A stretch of DNA of 64,000 bases from Cyclobacteriaceae bacterium (GTDB taxonomy: Bacteria > Bacteroidota > Bacteroidia > Cytophagales > Cyclobacteriaceae), in the NCBI GenBank assembly GCA_028285445.1, contig JANQPQ010000002.1, positions 1 through 64,000 on the forward strand. The letters are read 5' to 3'. Positions 27,542 to 35,684 of the stretch are shown here, piece after piece (positions within the stretch are counted from its first letter, which is position 1; each line of letters begins with the position of its first letter). Under the pieces are notes generated by a model, which was not told where the DNA came from, did not search any database, and was given only the letters and a program-made list of their open reading frames with translations. Position numbers and translations under genes: made by a program.

Positions 27542-28090
27542 TCAGTTCACTTTCTTGCTCATCTCAGCAATGTAGTTCATAACCTCCTCCCCACCTTGTC
27601 CAAATCTGGCATAGCTGGTTTGTGTTATTTTACCAGATGAATTCAGTGGCCATTCGCTTCGCAACCATTCGGTGGTACCGTCTGAGTGGGATATGGTTGT
27701 CTTGGTAGTGTAAACTTCAGTATCCTGATTGAAACTACCTTCAACCGCTATCTGCCTGGCGGATTTGCTATACATAAACAGCTGCTTATAAGCTCCCTTG
27801 TCAATGTCGTAGGTAATCCAACACATAAATTGCCTTTGTTTTCCTTCTCCATAGGTAAATTCACCCTTCCACTGGAAATAAGTAGAATCCAATGCCCAAT
27901 CGATATGATAGGTGCCAGTTTCATTTCTAACCTTACCACTTCTGGCTTCGAATCGGGCGGTGACCTCCCAACTACCCAACAGCGGAGACAAAAGTGCCAT
28001 TTGAGACTTTATCTGTTCATGCTTAGATTGGGCCATACCCAATGAAACTAACAATAAAGTAAGAACACAGAGTGCGAATATTCTTCTCAT
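27542..28090 (-). CDS. Exported DUF1579-like calycin-fold protein
   Basis: A 182-residue protein with signal peptide (MRRIFALCVLTLLLVSLGMAQ). The mature part begins LLSPLLGSWEVTARFEARSGK, continues with TGTYHIDWALDSTYFQWKGEF and ends SYARFGQGGEEVMNYIAEMSKK. The pattern of repeated beta strands with Trp and Gly turns resembles DUF1579/ 'SnoaL-neighbour' calycin-like proteins, probably a small-ligand-binding beta barrel. No catalytic residues can be assigned. The ATG at 28090 is preferred over a TTG at 28114. Monocistronic and divergent from the SulP gene. Confidence 0.6.
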   Translation of the reverse strand: MRRIFALCVLTLLLVSLGMAQSKHEQIKSQMALLSPLLGSWEVTARFEARSGKVRNETGTYHIDWALDSTYFQWKGEFTYGEGKQRQFMCWITYDIDKGAYKQLFMYSKSARQIAVEGSFNQDTEVYTTKTTISHSDGTTEWLRSEWPLNSSGKITQTSYARFGQGGEEVMNYIAEMSKKVN

Positions 28091-28282
28091 GGTGATATCT
28101 GCTTTGATCTGCAATAAAGTGGCTTACGGCAACAATAGATGTCTAATTAATTAATTGCATGATGTAACAGCCTACCGCCTGCCACAATTGTCAATTGGGA
28201 TTTAAATCCGCTTTTGGCATTTTTTAATTATCTTCCTTTTTAACCCACGTAGCAATCACCCGCGCTCCCCTAAATTCATTAA

Positions 28283-30538
28283 ATGCCCGAACGAGATAAG
28301 ATACCAGCACCCGGCCTTAAAGGACTAACAGAAAATTGGCGGAATGACTTGACGGCCGCTATTAGTGTTGCCTTTGTGGCGCTGCCTCTCGGCTTGGGCA
28401 TAGCCGTGGCCTCCGATCTCGATCCAATGGCTGGAATCATTTCAGCAATTATTGGTGGAGTGGTTACCACTTTCTTCCGAGGTGGCCACCTCACTATCAA
28501 TGGCCCAACCGCCGGTCTTATTGCCGTTGTTTTAAGTGGGTTAGCTTCGATGGAGGGCAACATTAATTACGTAATGGCTGCCATCGTAGTCGCTGGGGGA
28601 ATACAGGTACTACTAGGTGTTTTAAAGACCGGACGCTACGCAAAGATGTTCCCTTCCTCTGTCTTGCACGGTATACTGGCTGCTATTGGTGTAATTATCT
28701 TCGCTAAGCAGATTCACTTTGCACTTGGCACCACCGCTCAGTCTGATGACATTATTGGCACCTTAGCGGATGCCTTTTATCAGTTACCCCAGGCTAACCC
28801 TTTTGTTTTGGTGATCTCTGTAGTTGGAGTTTTGCTGCTCGTGTTCTACAAGAAAATACCATTCAGGTTTATTCAACTGCTTCCCGGCCCCATGTGGGTG
28901 CTACTATTTTCTCTGCCCTTTGTATTCCTGTTTGATTTCTTTAATGATCATTCCATAACATTTCTTGGTAGAGATTATACAGTTGGTCCAAGCCTGCTTA
29001 TAAAAATTCCAGACAACTTAATTGAAAGCATTATACATCCGGATTTTGCAATGATAGGCACTGGTGCATTTTGGGTAACAGTCATATTGCTCACGTTAGT
29101 GGCTTCTGTTGAAACCCTGGCCAGCGCCCGAGCGGTAGACAAACTGGATCCCTACAAAAGAGTAACAGATCTCAATAAGGACCTGATCGGGGTTGGGCTG
29201 GGCACTATGGTTTCTGGCGCTCTGGGAGGATTACCCATCATAGCGGTGATTTTGCGAAGTACCGTTAATGTGCAAAACAACGCCAAAACAAAATGGTCGA
29301 ACCTATACCATGGCCTCCTGCTTCTAGTATTCGTTTTGATACTTGCCCCTGCTTTGCAAAAAATTCCCCTGGCAGCACTGGCGGCAATACTGGTTCATAC
29401 TGGCTTCAAACTGGCCTCTCCGAAGGTGATCTACCAGGCTTACGATCAAGGAGTTGAGCAGCTCTTATTCCTGGTCAGTACTCTGGTAATAACTTTGTTT
29501 ACTAACCTTCTTTTTGGCATAATCGGAGGTATTCTCATCACACTGATTTTACATATGCTGCTGGCAAAGGTTGGCTTTATGCCTTTCTTCAAAATGACAT
29601 TTAAACCTGGTTCTAAGATTTACCCAAGGGAAGATGGCTCTTTTGATGTAAAGCTGAGAGGTATCGCCAATTTTCTTTCTGTAATGAAAATCAACAAATT
29701 ACTTGAGGAGGTCCCGGAAGCGTCGACAGTGAGAATAGATATGTCTAAGACCAAGTTGGTAGACTTGTCGGTGATGGAAAATGTTATTGAGTACAAACGC
29801 ATCCATGACGGCCTTGGCGGTAATGTCAGTATCACAGGGCTAGATCATCATTGGTCGAGCAGTAGCCATAATCGTGCACTGAAAATAATTGTTGGGCCAA
29901 GGAGAAGGCCGATTACCAAGAGACAGATTCAACTTCAAAAGCTTGCTAACCAAAATGGATGGAGCTTTGAGAGAGAAGTAGATTGGGATACCTCCTACCT
30001 CCGAAACTTCTTCTTCTTCGAGACCAGGCCCATTGAAAAAAAGGCAAATTCATTGAGAGGACGAGATGAAAAGCATGCCGTGAATTGGGAAATAGCGGAT
30101 ATTGTTTTTGATGAAGGCGCTATGCTATCATTAGAGGTATTCCATACAACGGTACAGGTGGTGCGCTTGAATCAGCAGATTCCCCGGTTCAGCGTGGAAA
30201 AAGAAGGTCTATTCGATAAAATATTTGACCGTGTCAGGGCTTTTTCCGGCGTTACAGATCATGACCTCAAACTCTTCCCCCAACTCTCTCGAAAGTTTCT
30301 TTTGATGGGTGAAGATGATCAAGATATCCACCGATTATTTACCCCTGATCTTATACGGTTTCTGGAACAAAGTGAGATACAGCACATCGAAAGCAATGGC
30401 GAGGCGTTAATGATCTTCAAGTACATGCATATTGCGCCATTGGCTGAAGTACAAAATATGCTTGATTTCTCCGTGGAGTTACTGGATCATATGAACCTGG
30501 GTAATGGGCAAAGTGATGAGAACACTACTCCACAATAA
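28283..30538 (+). CDS. SulP-family inorganic anion transporter with extended C-terminus
   Basis: A 751-residue inner-membrane carrier. Residues about 20-430 contain the SulP core: the N-terminal motif AAISVAFVALPLGLGIAVASDLDPMAGIISAIIGG, the GGHLTINGPTAGLIAVV signature, and about 12 to 14 helices. A divergent STAS-like domain covers about 445-545 (IANFLSVMKINKLLEEVPEASTVRIDMSKTKLVDLSVMENV). The remaining 200 residues are a soluble extension not seen in ordinary SulP proteins and unknown to me. SulP proteins move sulfate, bicarbonate or other anions with H+ or Na+; the BicA-like LPLGLGIA region is compatible with bicarbonate. The next gene overlaps its end by 35 bases. Confidence 0.9.
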   Translation: MPERDKIPAPGLKGLTENWRNDLTAAISVAFVALPLGLGIAVASDLDPMAGIISAIIGGVVTTFFRGGHLTINGPTAGLIAVVLSGLASMEGNINYVMAAIVVAGGIQVLLGVLKTGRYAKMFPSSVLHGILAAIGVIIFAKQIHFALGTTAQSDDIIGTLADAFYQLPQANPFVLVISVVGVLLLVFYKKIPFRFIQLLPGPMWVLLFSLPFVFLFDFFNDHSITFLGRDYTVGPSLLIKIPDNLIESIIHPDFAMIGTGAFWVTVILLTLVASVETLASARAVDKLDPYKRVTDLNKDLIGVGLGTMVSGALGGLPIIAVILRSTVNVQNNAKTKWSNLYHGLLLLVFVLILAPALQKIPLAALAAILVHTGFKLASPKVIYQAYDQGVEQLLFLVSTLVITLFTNLLFGIIGGILITLILHMLLAKVGFMPFFKMTFKPGSKIYPREDGSFDVKLRGIANFLSVMKINKLLEEVPEASTVRIDMSKTKLVDLSVMENVIEYKRIHDGLGGNVSITGLDHHWSSSSHNRALKIIVGPRRRPITKRQIQLQKLANQNGWSFEREVDWDTSYLRNFFFFETRPIEKKANSLRGRDEKHAVNWEIADIVFDEGAMLSLEVFHTTVQVVRLNQQIPRFSVEKEGLFDKIFDRVRAFSGVTDHDLKLFPQLSRKFLLMGEDDQDIHRLFTPDLIRFLEQSEIQHIESNGEALMIFKYMHIAPLAEVQNMLDFSVELLDHMNLGNGQSDENTTPQ

Positions 30539-31850
30539 ACTTTCAGTAAGCACCAATTTCCTGCTGATTATCAGTGCTTTATGTATTAGTAAGGTCAGTT
30601 TTGCACAAGTTGATGTGGTTGTTAATAAGATGCTCTTACTTAATATAAATGGAGCTACTTTAAAGATACCATATCTCACAAACCGAGACCTTACAGTTCC
30701 AAATAATGATATTAGTTCTGCTGTAGTGGTTATCCACGGAAACAACAGAAATGCTGATGTATATTTTGAAAACATGAGCACTGCGGCTGCCATGCGCCCC
30801 GGCGTCACCAACACCACCGTTATTGTAGCGCCTCAATTTCTTACTGAGGAAGATATAGACTTTCACAACCTGGACGAAGAGCACCTATACTGGACCAGCG
30901 GTGGCTGGAAGTCAGGGTCAAACTCTCGTGATGAAGCAACCAATCCCCGCCCCGAGCGCATTCCTTCTTATGCCGTTCTGGATTCCCTGATGATCCAAAT
31001 CGCCACCAACTTCCCGAATTTGCGGTCTTTGATTTTCACAGGTCATTCAGCAGGTGGACAAGTAGCCACCAGATACGCCGCCACCAGTCTTATTTTTGAA
31101 ACCCTAAGGGACCAGTTCCAGGTTTGCGCAAAGTTCATTGTAGCCAACCCCAGCTCTTACGTGTACATGGATGAGCGAAGGATTGTAGATGGTACAACCA
31201 ACCAATTTGCAGCACCCGATGCCAGCGATTGCCTGGATTACAATGAATGGAAGTATGGCTTGTCAGATTTATTCACTTATCCTTCCAATACCGGAGCCAC
31301 CAAAATCAGGAACCTGCTAAAGAGCCGCAGGGTTGTCTATTTGTTAGGCGAGGATGATAACAACCCAAACTCCTCCTCACTTGACACATCCTGTCCCGCC
31401 ATGCTCCAGGGGAAGCACCGCCTGGAGAGAGGAGTCATCTATTTTAATCATCTGCAGGATTATTACGGTGAAGAAATCCTGGAATTTCAATCACTTGATA
31501 CAGTTCCTGATGCAGGCCATAGCAACCTGGAAATGTACACTTCTGATATTGGCCTTTTTCACCTCTTCGAATCTTTTCCTACCTCTTGTGAAAAAGTAGT
31601 ATCAACTAGTAATCCTTTGCTAGAATTCAGTCCGGTAATTTACCCCAATCCTGCATCTGATAAACTGAAAATTATCGGACTAGGAAGCGGCTCATTTACT
31701 GTTAGCATTCGAACAGTACAGGGGAAGGAATTGCTGAGGACTTTTAACAGCAGCGAAGTTGATATAAGCTCATTAGCAAGTGGTGTTTATGTTATCACCC
31801 TACAGCAACGAGATACTATTGTAACCTACAGAATAATTAAAGTAGACTAG
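30504..31850 (+). CDS. T9SS-secreted alpha/beta hydrolase with C-terminal sorting domain
   Basis: A 448-residue protein with signal peptide (LLIISALCISKVSFAQ), an alpha/beta-hydrolase core containing VVIHGNNRNADVYFENM and the nucleophile elbow FTGHSAGGQVATRYAA (Ser about residue 180), an acidic/His-bearing segment DTVPDAGHSNLEMYTSD, and a type A T9SS sorting domain at about 375-448 (PVIYPNPASDKLKIIGL through SSLASGVYVITLQQRDTIVTYRIIKVD). It is therefore exported by the Por secretion system and anchored or released at the cell surface. ATG at 30504 lies inside the SulP gene (35-base overlap), implying translational coupling. Substrate unknown; an esterase or depolymerase is plausible. Confidence 0.85.
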   Translation: MGKVMRTLLHNKLSVSTNFLLIISALCISKVSFAQVDVVVNKMLLLNINGATLKIPYLTNRDLTVPNNDISSAVVVIHGNNRNADVYFENMSTAAAMRPGVTNTTVIVAPQFLTEEDIDFHNLDEEHLYWTSGGWKSGSNSRDEATNPRPERIPSYAVLDSLMIQIATNFPNLRSLIFTGHSAGGQVATRYAATSLIFETLRDQFQVCAKFIVANPSSYVYMDERRIVDGTTNQFAAPDASDCLDYNEWKYGLSDLFTYPSNTGATKIRNLLKSRRVVYLLGEDDNNPNSSSLDTSCPAMLQGKHRLERGVIYFNHLQDYYGEEILEFQSLDTVPDAGHSNLEMYTSDIGLFHLFESFPTSCEKVVSTSNPLLEFSPVIYPNPASDKLKIIGLGSGSFTVSIRTVQGKELLRTFNSSEVDISSLASGVYVITLQQRDTIVTYRIIKVD

Positions 31851-31873
31851 CCTTTAATTTACCTAATCGCACT

Positions 31874-32707
31874 CTAACTTTTCAAAGCCTTCGCCAGGGG
31901 AACAGCACTTGCCTTAATGGGCTTAAGTCTTTCATCGGGATTAGTAATTTCTCCGTCGAGGCAAATTACCGTTTTTGCATCTGCTAACTTTTCTCGTATC
32001 TGTGGGGCAAACTGGCCTTCGGCCTTGGGTGGCTGTGGCTGATCTGGAGCAAATTTGGGTTCGGTACTATCTCTATTATCCAGTATATCCAAAATCATTT
32101 GGCCATTATCTGAAGTATCGAATAGTAAGATTACTTTGTCAAACCTCATATATGCACCAATAAATTCCTTTCCCGTCCACCTGGATGCAAGTGCGTTTCT
32201 GGAAATTAGCACCACAAAATACTTTGACTTCTCCAAAGCCTCGCGGATACTGTTGTTTATATGGTCACCAAATGCAATTTCTGTTTCAGCCGTCCAGGGA
32301 TAGATGCCCAAGCCTGCCACCTCCTTTCCAACCCTTACTACAGCCTCTTCGTCTTTATGGCTGTGAGATAAGAAGCACATTGGGGCCTCTATATCCAGCT
32401 TGGCGATTTCATCCTCAAAAAATAAATCCACGTGGTTAGTTTTATCCGAAGGCGGAACCTCTTTCTCACCCACATTTGTAACATGGCCCCAGAGCTCCTC
32501 CAGTGTTTTCTTAGAAGGAAATTTTGATCTTCTAATTTTGCTTTCTTCCAATGACTCCAGCGCTACCAACTCATCAGAGATATCATCAATGGTAAGGTCG
32601 GCACGGTACAACCGGTTTATTCTCAATTTGATACCTCTGGCCGTCATCCAGGGACGTTCTTTGCTAAGGTGTTGCAAAGTGTTAACAATTAGCCGATCTA
32701 CATCCAT
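31874..32707 (-). CDS. TIR-domain protein with N-terminal helical/wHTH-like domain
   Basis: A 277-residue protein. Residues 1-105 look like a small winged-helix-type region (LIVNTLQHLSKERPWMTARGIKLRINRL, LTIDDISDELVALESL). From 109 a TIR domain begins with CFLSHSHKDEE (111-121), continues with WTAETEIAFGDHINNSIREALEKS and VVLISRNALASRWTGKEF, in which Glu181 sits where the NAD-cleaving Glu of catalytic TIR domains is found. A 70-residue tail follows (DNRDSTEPKFAPDQPQPPKAEGQFAPQI). TIR proteins usually hydrolyse NAD+ or make cyclic-ADP-ribose signals in immunity. It is the last gene of a four-gene run on this strand. The ATG at 32707 is used instead of a TTG at 32737. Confidence 0.85.
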   Translation of the reverse strand: MDVDRLIVNTLQHLSKERPWMTARGIKLRINRLYRADLTIDDISDELVALESLEESKIRRSKFPSKKTLEELWGHVTNVGEKEVPPSDKTNHVDLFFEDEIAKLDIEAPMCFLSHSHKDEEAVVRVGKEVAGLGIYPWTAETEIAFGDHINNSIREALEKSKYFVVLISRNALASRWTGKEFIGAYMRFDKVILLFDTSDNGQMILDILDNRDSTEPKFAPDQPQPPKAEGQFAPQIREKLADAKTVICLDGEITNPDERLKPIKASAVPLAKALKS

Positions 32708-32817
32708 TTTAACAGGTGATTTGGTTAAACCAACCAAGGTGAATTCACTAAGATTCCAAACACCTCAGTACGAAATAGTGATGTGTGGGCTTTAAGAACG
32801 AATGCATAATATTCAAA

Positions 32818-33489
32818 TTAGTCTACTCCCTTAAACTGCCCATTCTTCTTAACCCGAACCGCGCCAAAAAGGGGTTCAAAAGGTTTCCGTGAAATAACTT
32901 CAAGGTAGGCAGACTTGCTTGACGCGATTGCGATATTACCCTCCAAGGCGGGTTCTATGTCAACCAAGGGTACATCGGGCGACTTGGCAGTGATCTCTAT
33001 ACTGTTGTTCTTCCTCATAGAAAATATCACTGTACCTGATTCTGCCCTGATAACTTCTGTTACCAATACAAATCGACGCGGATTTTTATCGTACCCCTTT
33101 TTCTCCCAAATAGACCTAATCTCTTGCTGAATCTCCCCGATGGCCAGGGTGTTATAAACTGCATTTCTTAAAGATATGAATGCGGTATTGTTGCGGCTAA
33201 ACGACAATTTTGCTGAGCCGCTACCAGGGCCGCCTGAGCCCGAAGCGCCAATGTTAACATCTACTCCAGACTCCCGAATAAATTTAATGTCCTTTGGCGG
33301 ACCGCTTGTTACCCAGTTCTTTGGTATCCGTTTTCTGTCGTGCAGAGCTAGCAAATCATCCATTATGGACTCATAGTAGTTAAGATCATTTCCATCTTTG
33401 CGATAAACATGTCCCAACTTTACCGGACCACCCAGAAATCGACCAAGGTGGCCGGTGCCACGAATTACCTTATTCTCATTGATCTTCAT
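32818..33489 (-). CDS. Uncharacterised Gly-rich beta protein in the TIR cassette
   Basis: A 223-residue protein with no signal peptide. After a basic N-terminal part (IRGTGHLGRFLGGPVKLGHVYRKDGNDLNYYES) comes a Gly/Ser-rich strand region (GVDVNIGASGSGGPGSGSAKLSFSRNNTAFISL), a helix (LAIGEIQQEIRSIWEKKG), and further strands (RRFVLVTEVIRAESGTVIFSMRKNNSIEI). I do not know the family. The two long amphipathic strands around a Gly-rich turn recall membrane-inserting hairpins of pore-forming proteins, but this is only an impression. It starts 8 bases after the helical gene upstream, so it is co-transcribed with it and probably with the TIR gene 110 bases further on. Confidence 0.6.
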   Translation of the reverse strand: MKINENKVIRGTGHLGRFLGGPVKLGHVYRKDGNDLNYYESIMDDLLALHDRKRIPKNWVTSGPPKDIKFIRESGVDVNIGASGSGGPGSGSAKLSFSRNNTAFISLRNAVYNTLAIGEIQQEIRSIWEKKGYDKNPRRFVLVTEVIRAESGTVIFSMRKNNSIEITAKSPDVPLVDIEPALEGNIAIASSKSAYLEVISRKPFEPLFGAVRVKKNGQFKGVD

Positions 33490-33497
33490 TTGTTCAG

Positions 33498-33938
33498 TTA
33501 CTCACCAGCTATCCAATCTCCAATTTCTATAATGTCGTCAAGCACCTTATCAACCTTATTAGGGGTAATTATCTGAACCAACTCCAGCTTGGGCTCTATA
33601 TCGTCCCAAACATCTCTGAACTTGTCTCTAAACTCGCTTTCATGCTCGGCGCCTCCGGCCGCCAGCAGTTGCCCGGCTTTGTGAATTTCCTCAAGAGTCT
33701 TATCTACCCTTTCCTTGGTAAATCGCATAGCGATAAGAAATTTAAGGGCAGGGTCAAGGATGGGCCATACCTGCTGAAAAACCTGAATGAATGGTGGGTT
33801 GGCTCCCTCATCATCCGAAATCTGAACGGATATGTCTTTACCCGTTAGCTTCTCAATTAGCTCCTTAAGCAGCTTCCTTCTTTCTTTTCTTCGAGCCCTT
33901 CTGGCCTGTCGTCGTGCTTTTCTATTTGCGTTTCCCAT
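33498..33938 (-). CDS. Small helical protein with Arg-rich N-terminus in the TIR cassette
   Basis: A 146-residue protein. The first 25 residues are extremely basic (NRKARRQARRARRKERRK) and the rest is predicted to be amphipathic helix (LLKELIEKLTGK, LKFLIAMRFTKERVDKTLEEIHKAGQLL, VWDDIEPKLELVQ, VDKVLDDIIEIGDWIAGE) with an acidic end. It could bind nucleic acid or acidic protein partners, or act as a membrane-surface adaptor. No family recognised. It lies between the CBS membrane protein (50 bases away) and the Gly-rich protein (8 bases away). Confidence 0.6.
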   Translation of the reverse strand: MGNANRKARRQARRARRKERRKLLKELIEKLTGKDISVQISDDEGANPPFIQVFQQVWPILDPALKFLIAMRFTKERVDKTLEEIHKAGQLLAAGGAEHESEFRDKFRDVWDDIEPKLELVQIITPNKVDKVLDDIIEIGDWIAGE

Positions 33939-33988
33939 GGTAGTTGATTTAGGTTTTTAGTTTATCTGTTATCTGTTTTGCACTTGCT

Positions 33989-34945
33989 TTAGTATTTGCC
34001 GTGTTTCGCGATATCAACATTAGATATCCATCCTAGTACTTCTTCACCCGGCTGCCCACTTTTAGTCAGGAATACATCATTTCTAACCACATATTCGTCT
34101 AATACAGTTTTGGCGGTGTAAAGGGAAGCATCTTCTGGTATAAACCCGGCTCCGTATTGAAAAATCTCCTTTAGCCATTCTGAACTACTGGTCTGCATAT
34201 CATTAACAGTTAACTGGCCAATTTCAGCAGCAGTTTTACCTTCGTCAATGGCCTTAGCCGAAAGAAATTGCTCAATAGTGCTTCTATGCAGTATGAATTT
34301 GAAAACCTTTTCCTGGAATACAGGCCAACGCTTGATCTTGTTGGTAATGATCTTTTGACGAATATCCGTGAGTTTAAGATCCGCCGGCTTATCGTTTGCA
34401 GAAAGGTTATCGCACTTTAGCTTCTCAAAAGGAATCATCACGTCTTTGGCCAGCAGGGTCTCTAGTTTTTCCTTCGGGTTTAGCGTCTGCACCATATCCT
34501 TCACACTTCTACTAGCAGCTTCAAAATTCTCCTTACCAAAATAGAAAGCGATAATTGTACCTACCCAGGTTGCAAGTATTGGCAGAACCTGGTTGAAGAT
34601 ACTCTGGGCGTCATCTGTCTTACCCATTACTATTATGCTTAACAGAACCAGCGTTACCATCGAAGCAATTACAACCAGGAATGCCATTATATTTCGGCTG
34701 CTATCGGAATCCTCAGAATCATCTGCAGATTTGGGCTTGGAAAGCAGGCGAAAAGCGATGAAGGCCAATGCAGCCACAACAACTACTGTAGCCAAAAACA
34801 TTACCCATTGATTTAAGGTAGCGGTCTTTTCATCAACCGCTTTCAACTGCTCTAGTATTTGCTGAAATTGGATGGTGTCTACGGATACTGTATCACCCCT
34901 GAGGGTTTGACTGAGGCTGTCGCCTTGAGCGGTGGTTAGTGCCAT
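33989..34945 (-). CDS. Three-helix membrane protein with C-terminal tandem CBS domains
   Basis: A 318-residue protein. Three hydrophobic helices lie at about 45-68, 85-108 and 118-138, the first preceded by a helical segment with QFQQILEQLKAVDEKT. Residues about 155-318 look like a pair of CBS motifs: KDVMIPFEKLKCDNLSAND, then TDIRQKIITNKIKRWPVFQEKVFKFILHRSTIEQFL, and a second copy ending EEVLGWISNVDIAKHGKY. CBS pairs bind adenosyl ligands such as AMP, ATP or NAD-related nucleotides. It is the first gene of the run that ends with the TIR protein, so it is a candidate nucleotide-sensing membrane component. Confidence 0.68.
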   Translation of the reverse strand: MALTTAQGDSLSQTLRGDTVSVDTIQFQQILEQLKAVDEKTATLNQWVMFLATVVVVAALAFIAFRLLSKPKSADDSEDSDSSRNIMAFLVVIASMVTLVLLSIIVMGKTDDAQSIFNQVLPILATWVGTIIAFYFGKENFEAASRSVKDMVQTLNPKEKLETLLAKDVMIPFEKLKCDNLSANDKPADLKLTDIRQKIITNKIKRWPVFQEKVFKFILHRSTIEQFLSAKAIDEGKTAAEIGQLTVNDMQTSSSEWLKEIFQYGAGFIPEDASLYTAKTVLDEYVVRNDVFLTKSGQPGEEVLGWISNVDIAKHGKY

Positions 34946-35091
34946 AATTAAATAAAGTAATAATGTTTTGATTACTTCTAAGCCAGTAAGTAGTTATACC
35001 CAGCTAAATGATCGTAGAAATACGTATGAATTTTGTTCTATTGCAAGTCGAAGTTGGGATAAAATTGACTCATTCCCAGCATTCCAGGGTC

Positions 35092-35574
35092 TCATAGGTC
35101 AAGCTGCCAAAACTCCTGATCCACGGTTTGCCCGAATGCCTGCACGCCACTATTAGTTAGTGAAATCTTAAATCCCAGGGCTCGGTACAATTCTCGCGCC
35201 GCAACCAGGCAACTGTAAGTTTCCAATTCCATAGTTCGAAAGTTCTGCTCTTCGCAGTGATTACGAACTGTCTCAAACAGTTGTTTGGCTATGCCCGATC
35301 CCCGAAATTCATTCAATACCAAGACAAAATTAATAAAGGCGACATGATCTGATTTTTGTGAAATACCAATTGATCCAGCCCTGTCGCCCTCAACTTCGGC
35401 AATCCATAGACTATTGAATGAAGAACTAGCAGGAGAAAACAGTTTTACGAATTTGTTGGCAATGTGCACTTCAAAACTGGGGTCGAAACTAAACTCTCGC
35501 GTGTAGATCTCACCGTGTTTTGAAATTACCCAGCCAATATCTCCCGGTTGATGATTTCGAATTAGCGCATCCAT
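35092..35574 (-). CDS. GNAT-family N-acetyltransferase
   Basis: A 160-residue GNAT enzyme: the acceptor side begins LIRNHQPGDIGWVISKHGEIYTREFSFD, the central strands are SLWIAEVEGDRAGSIGI and AFINFVLVLNEF, and motif A is RGSGIAKQLFETVRNHCEEQ, giving acetyl-CoA pyrophosphate binding. ARELYRALGFKI is the usual end of motif B. The opening IRNHQPGDIGWVISKHGEIYTREFSF is that of the GNAT domain found fused to MarR regulators. ATG at 35574 is the normal start; the longer TTG frame is rejected. The substrate is unknown. Confidence 0.88.
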   Translation of the reverse strand: MDALIRNHQPGDIGWVISKHGEIYTREFSFDPSFEVHIANKFVKLFSPASSSFNSLWIAEVEGDRAGSIGISQKSDHVAFINFVLVLNEFRGSGIAKQLFETVRNHCEEQNFRTMELETYSCLVAARELYRALGFKISLTNSGVQAFGQTVDQEFWQLDL

Positions 35575-35684
35575 TATTAAACATAAAAGGAATTGTGGAA
35601 GGCGGCAATGATTACAACCTTTCTTGCTACCATTTGTCATTTCTAAGTTCAATGGTTACTTCTTTTTGCTGATATTTATCCACG

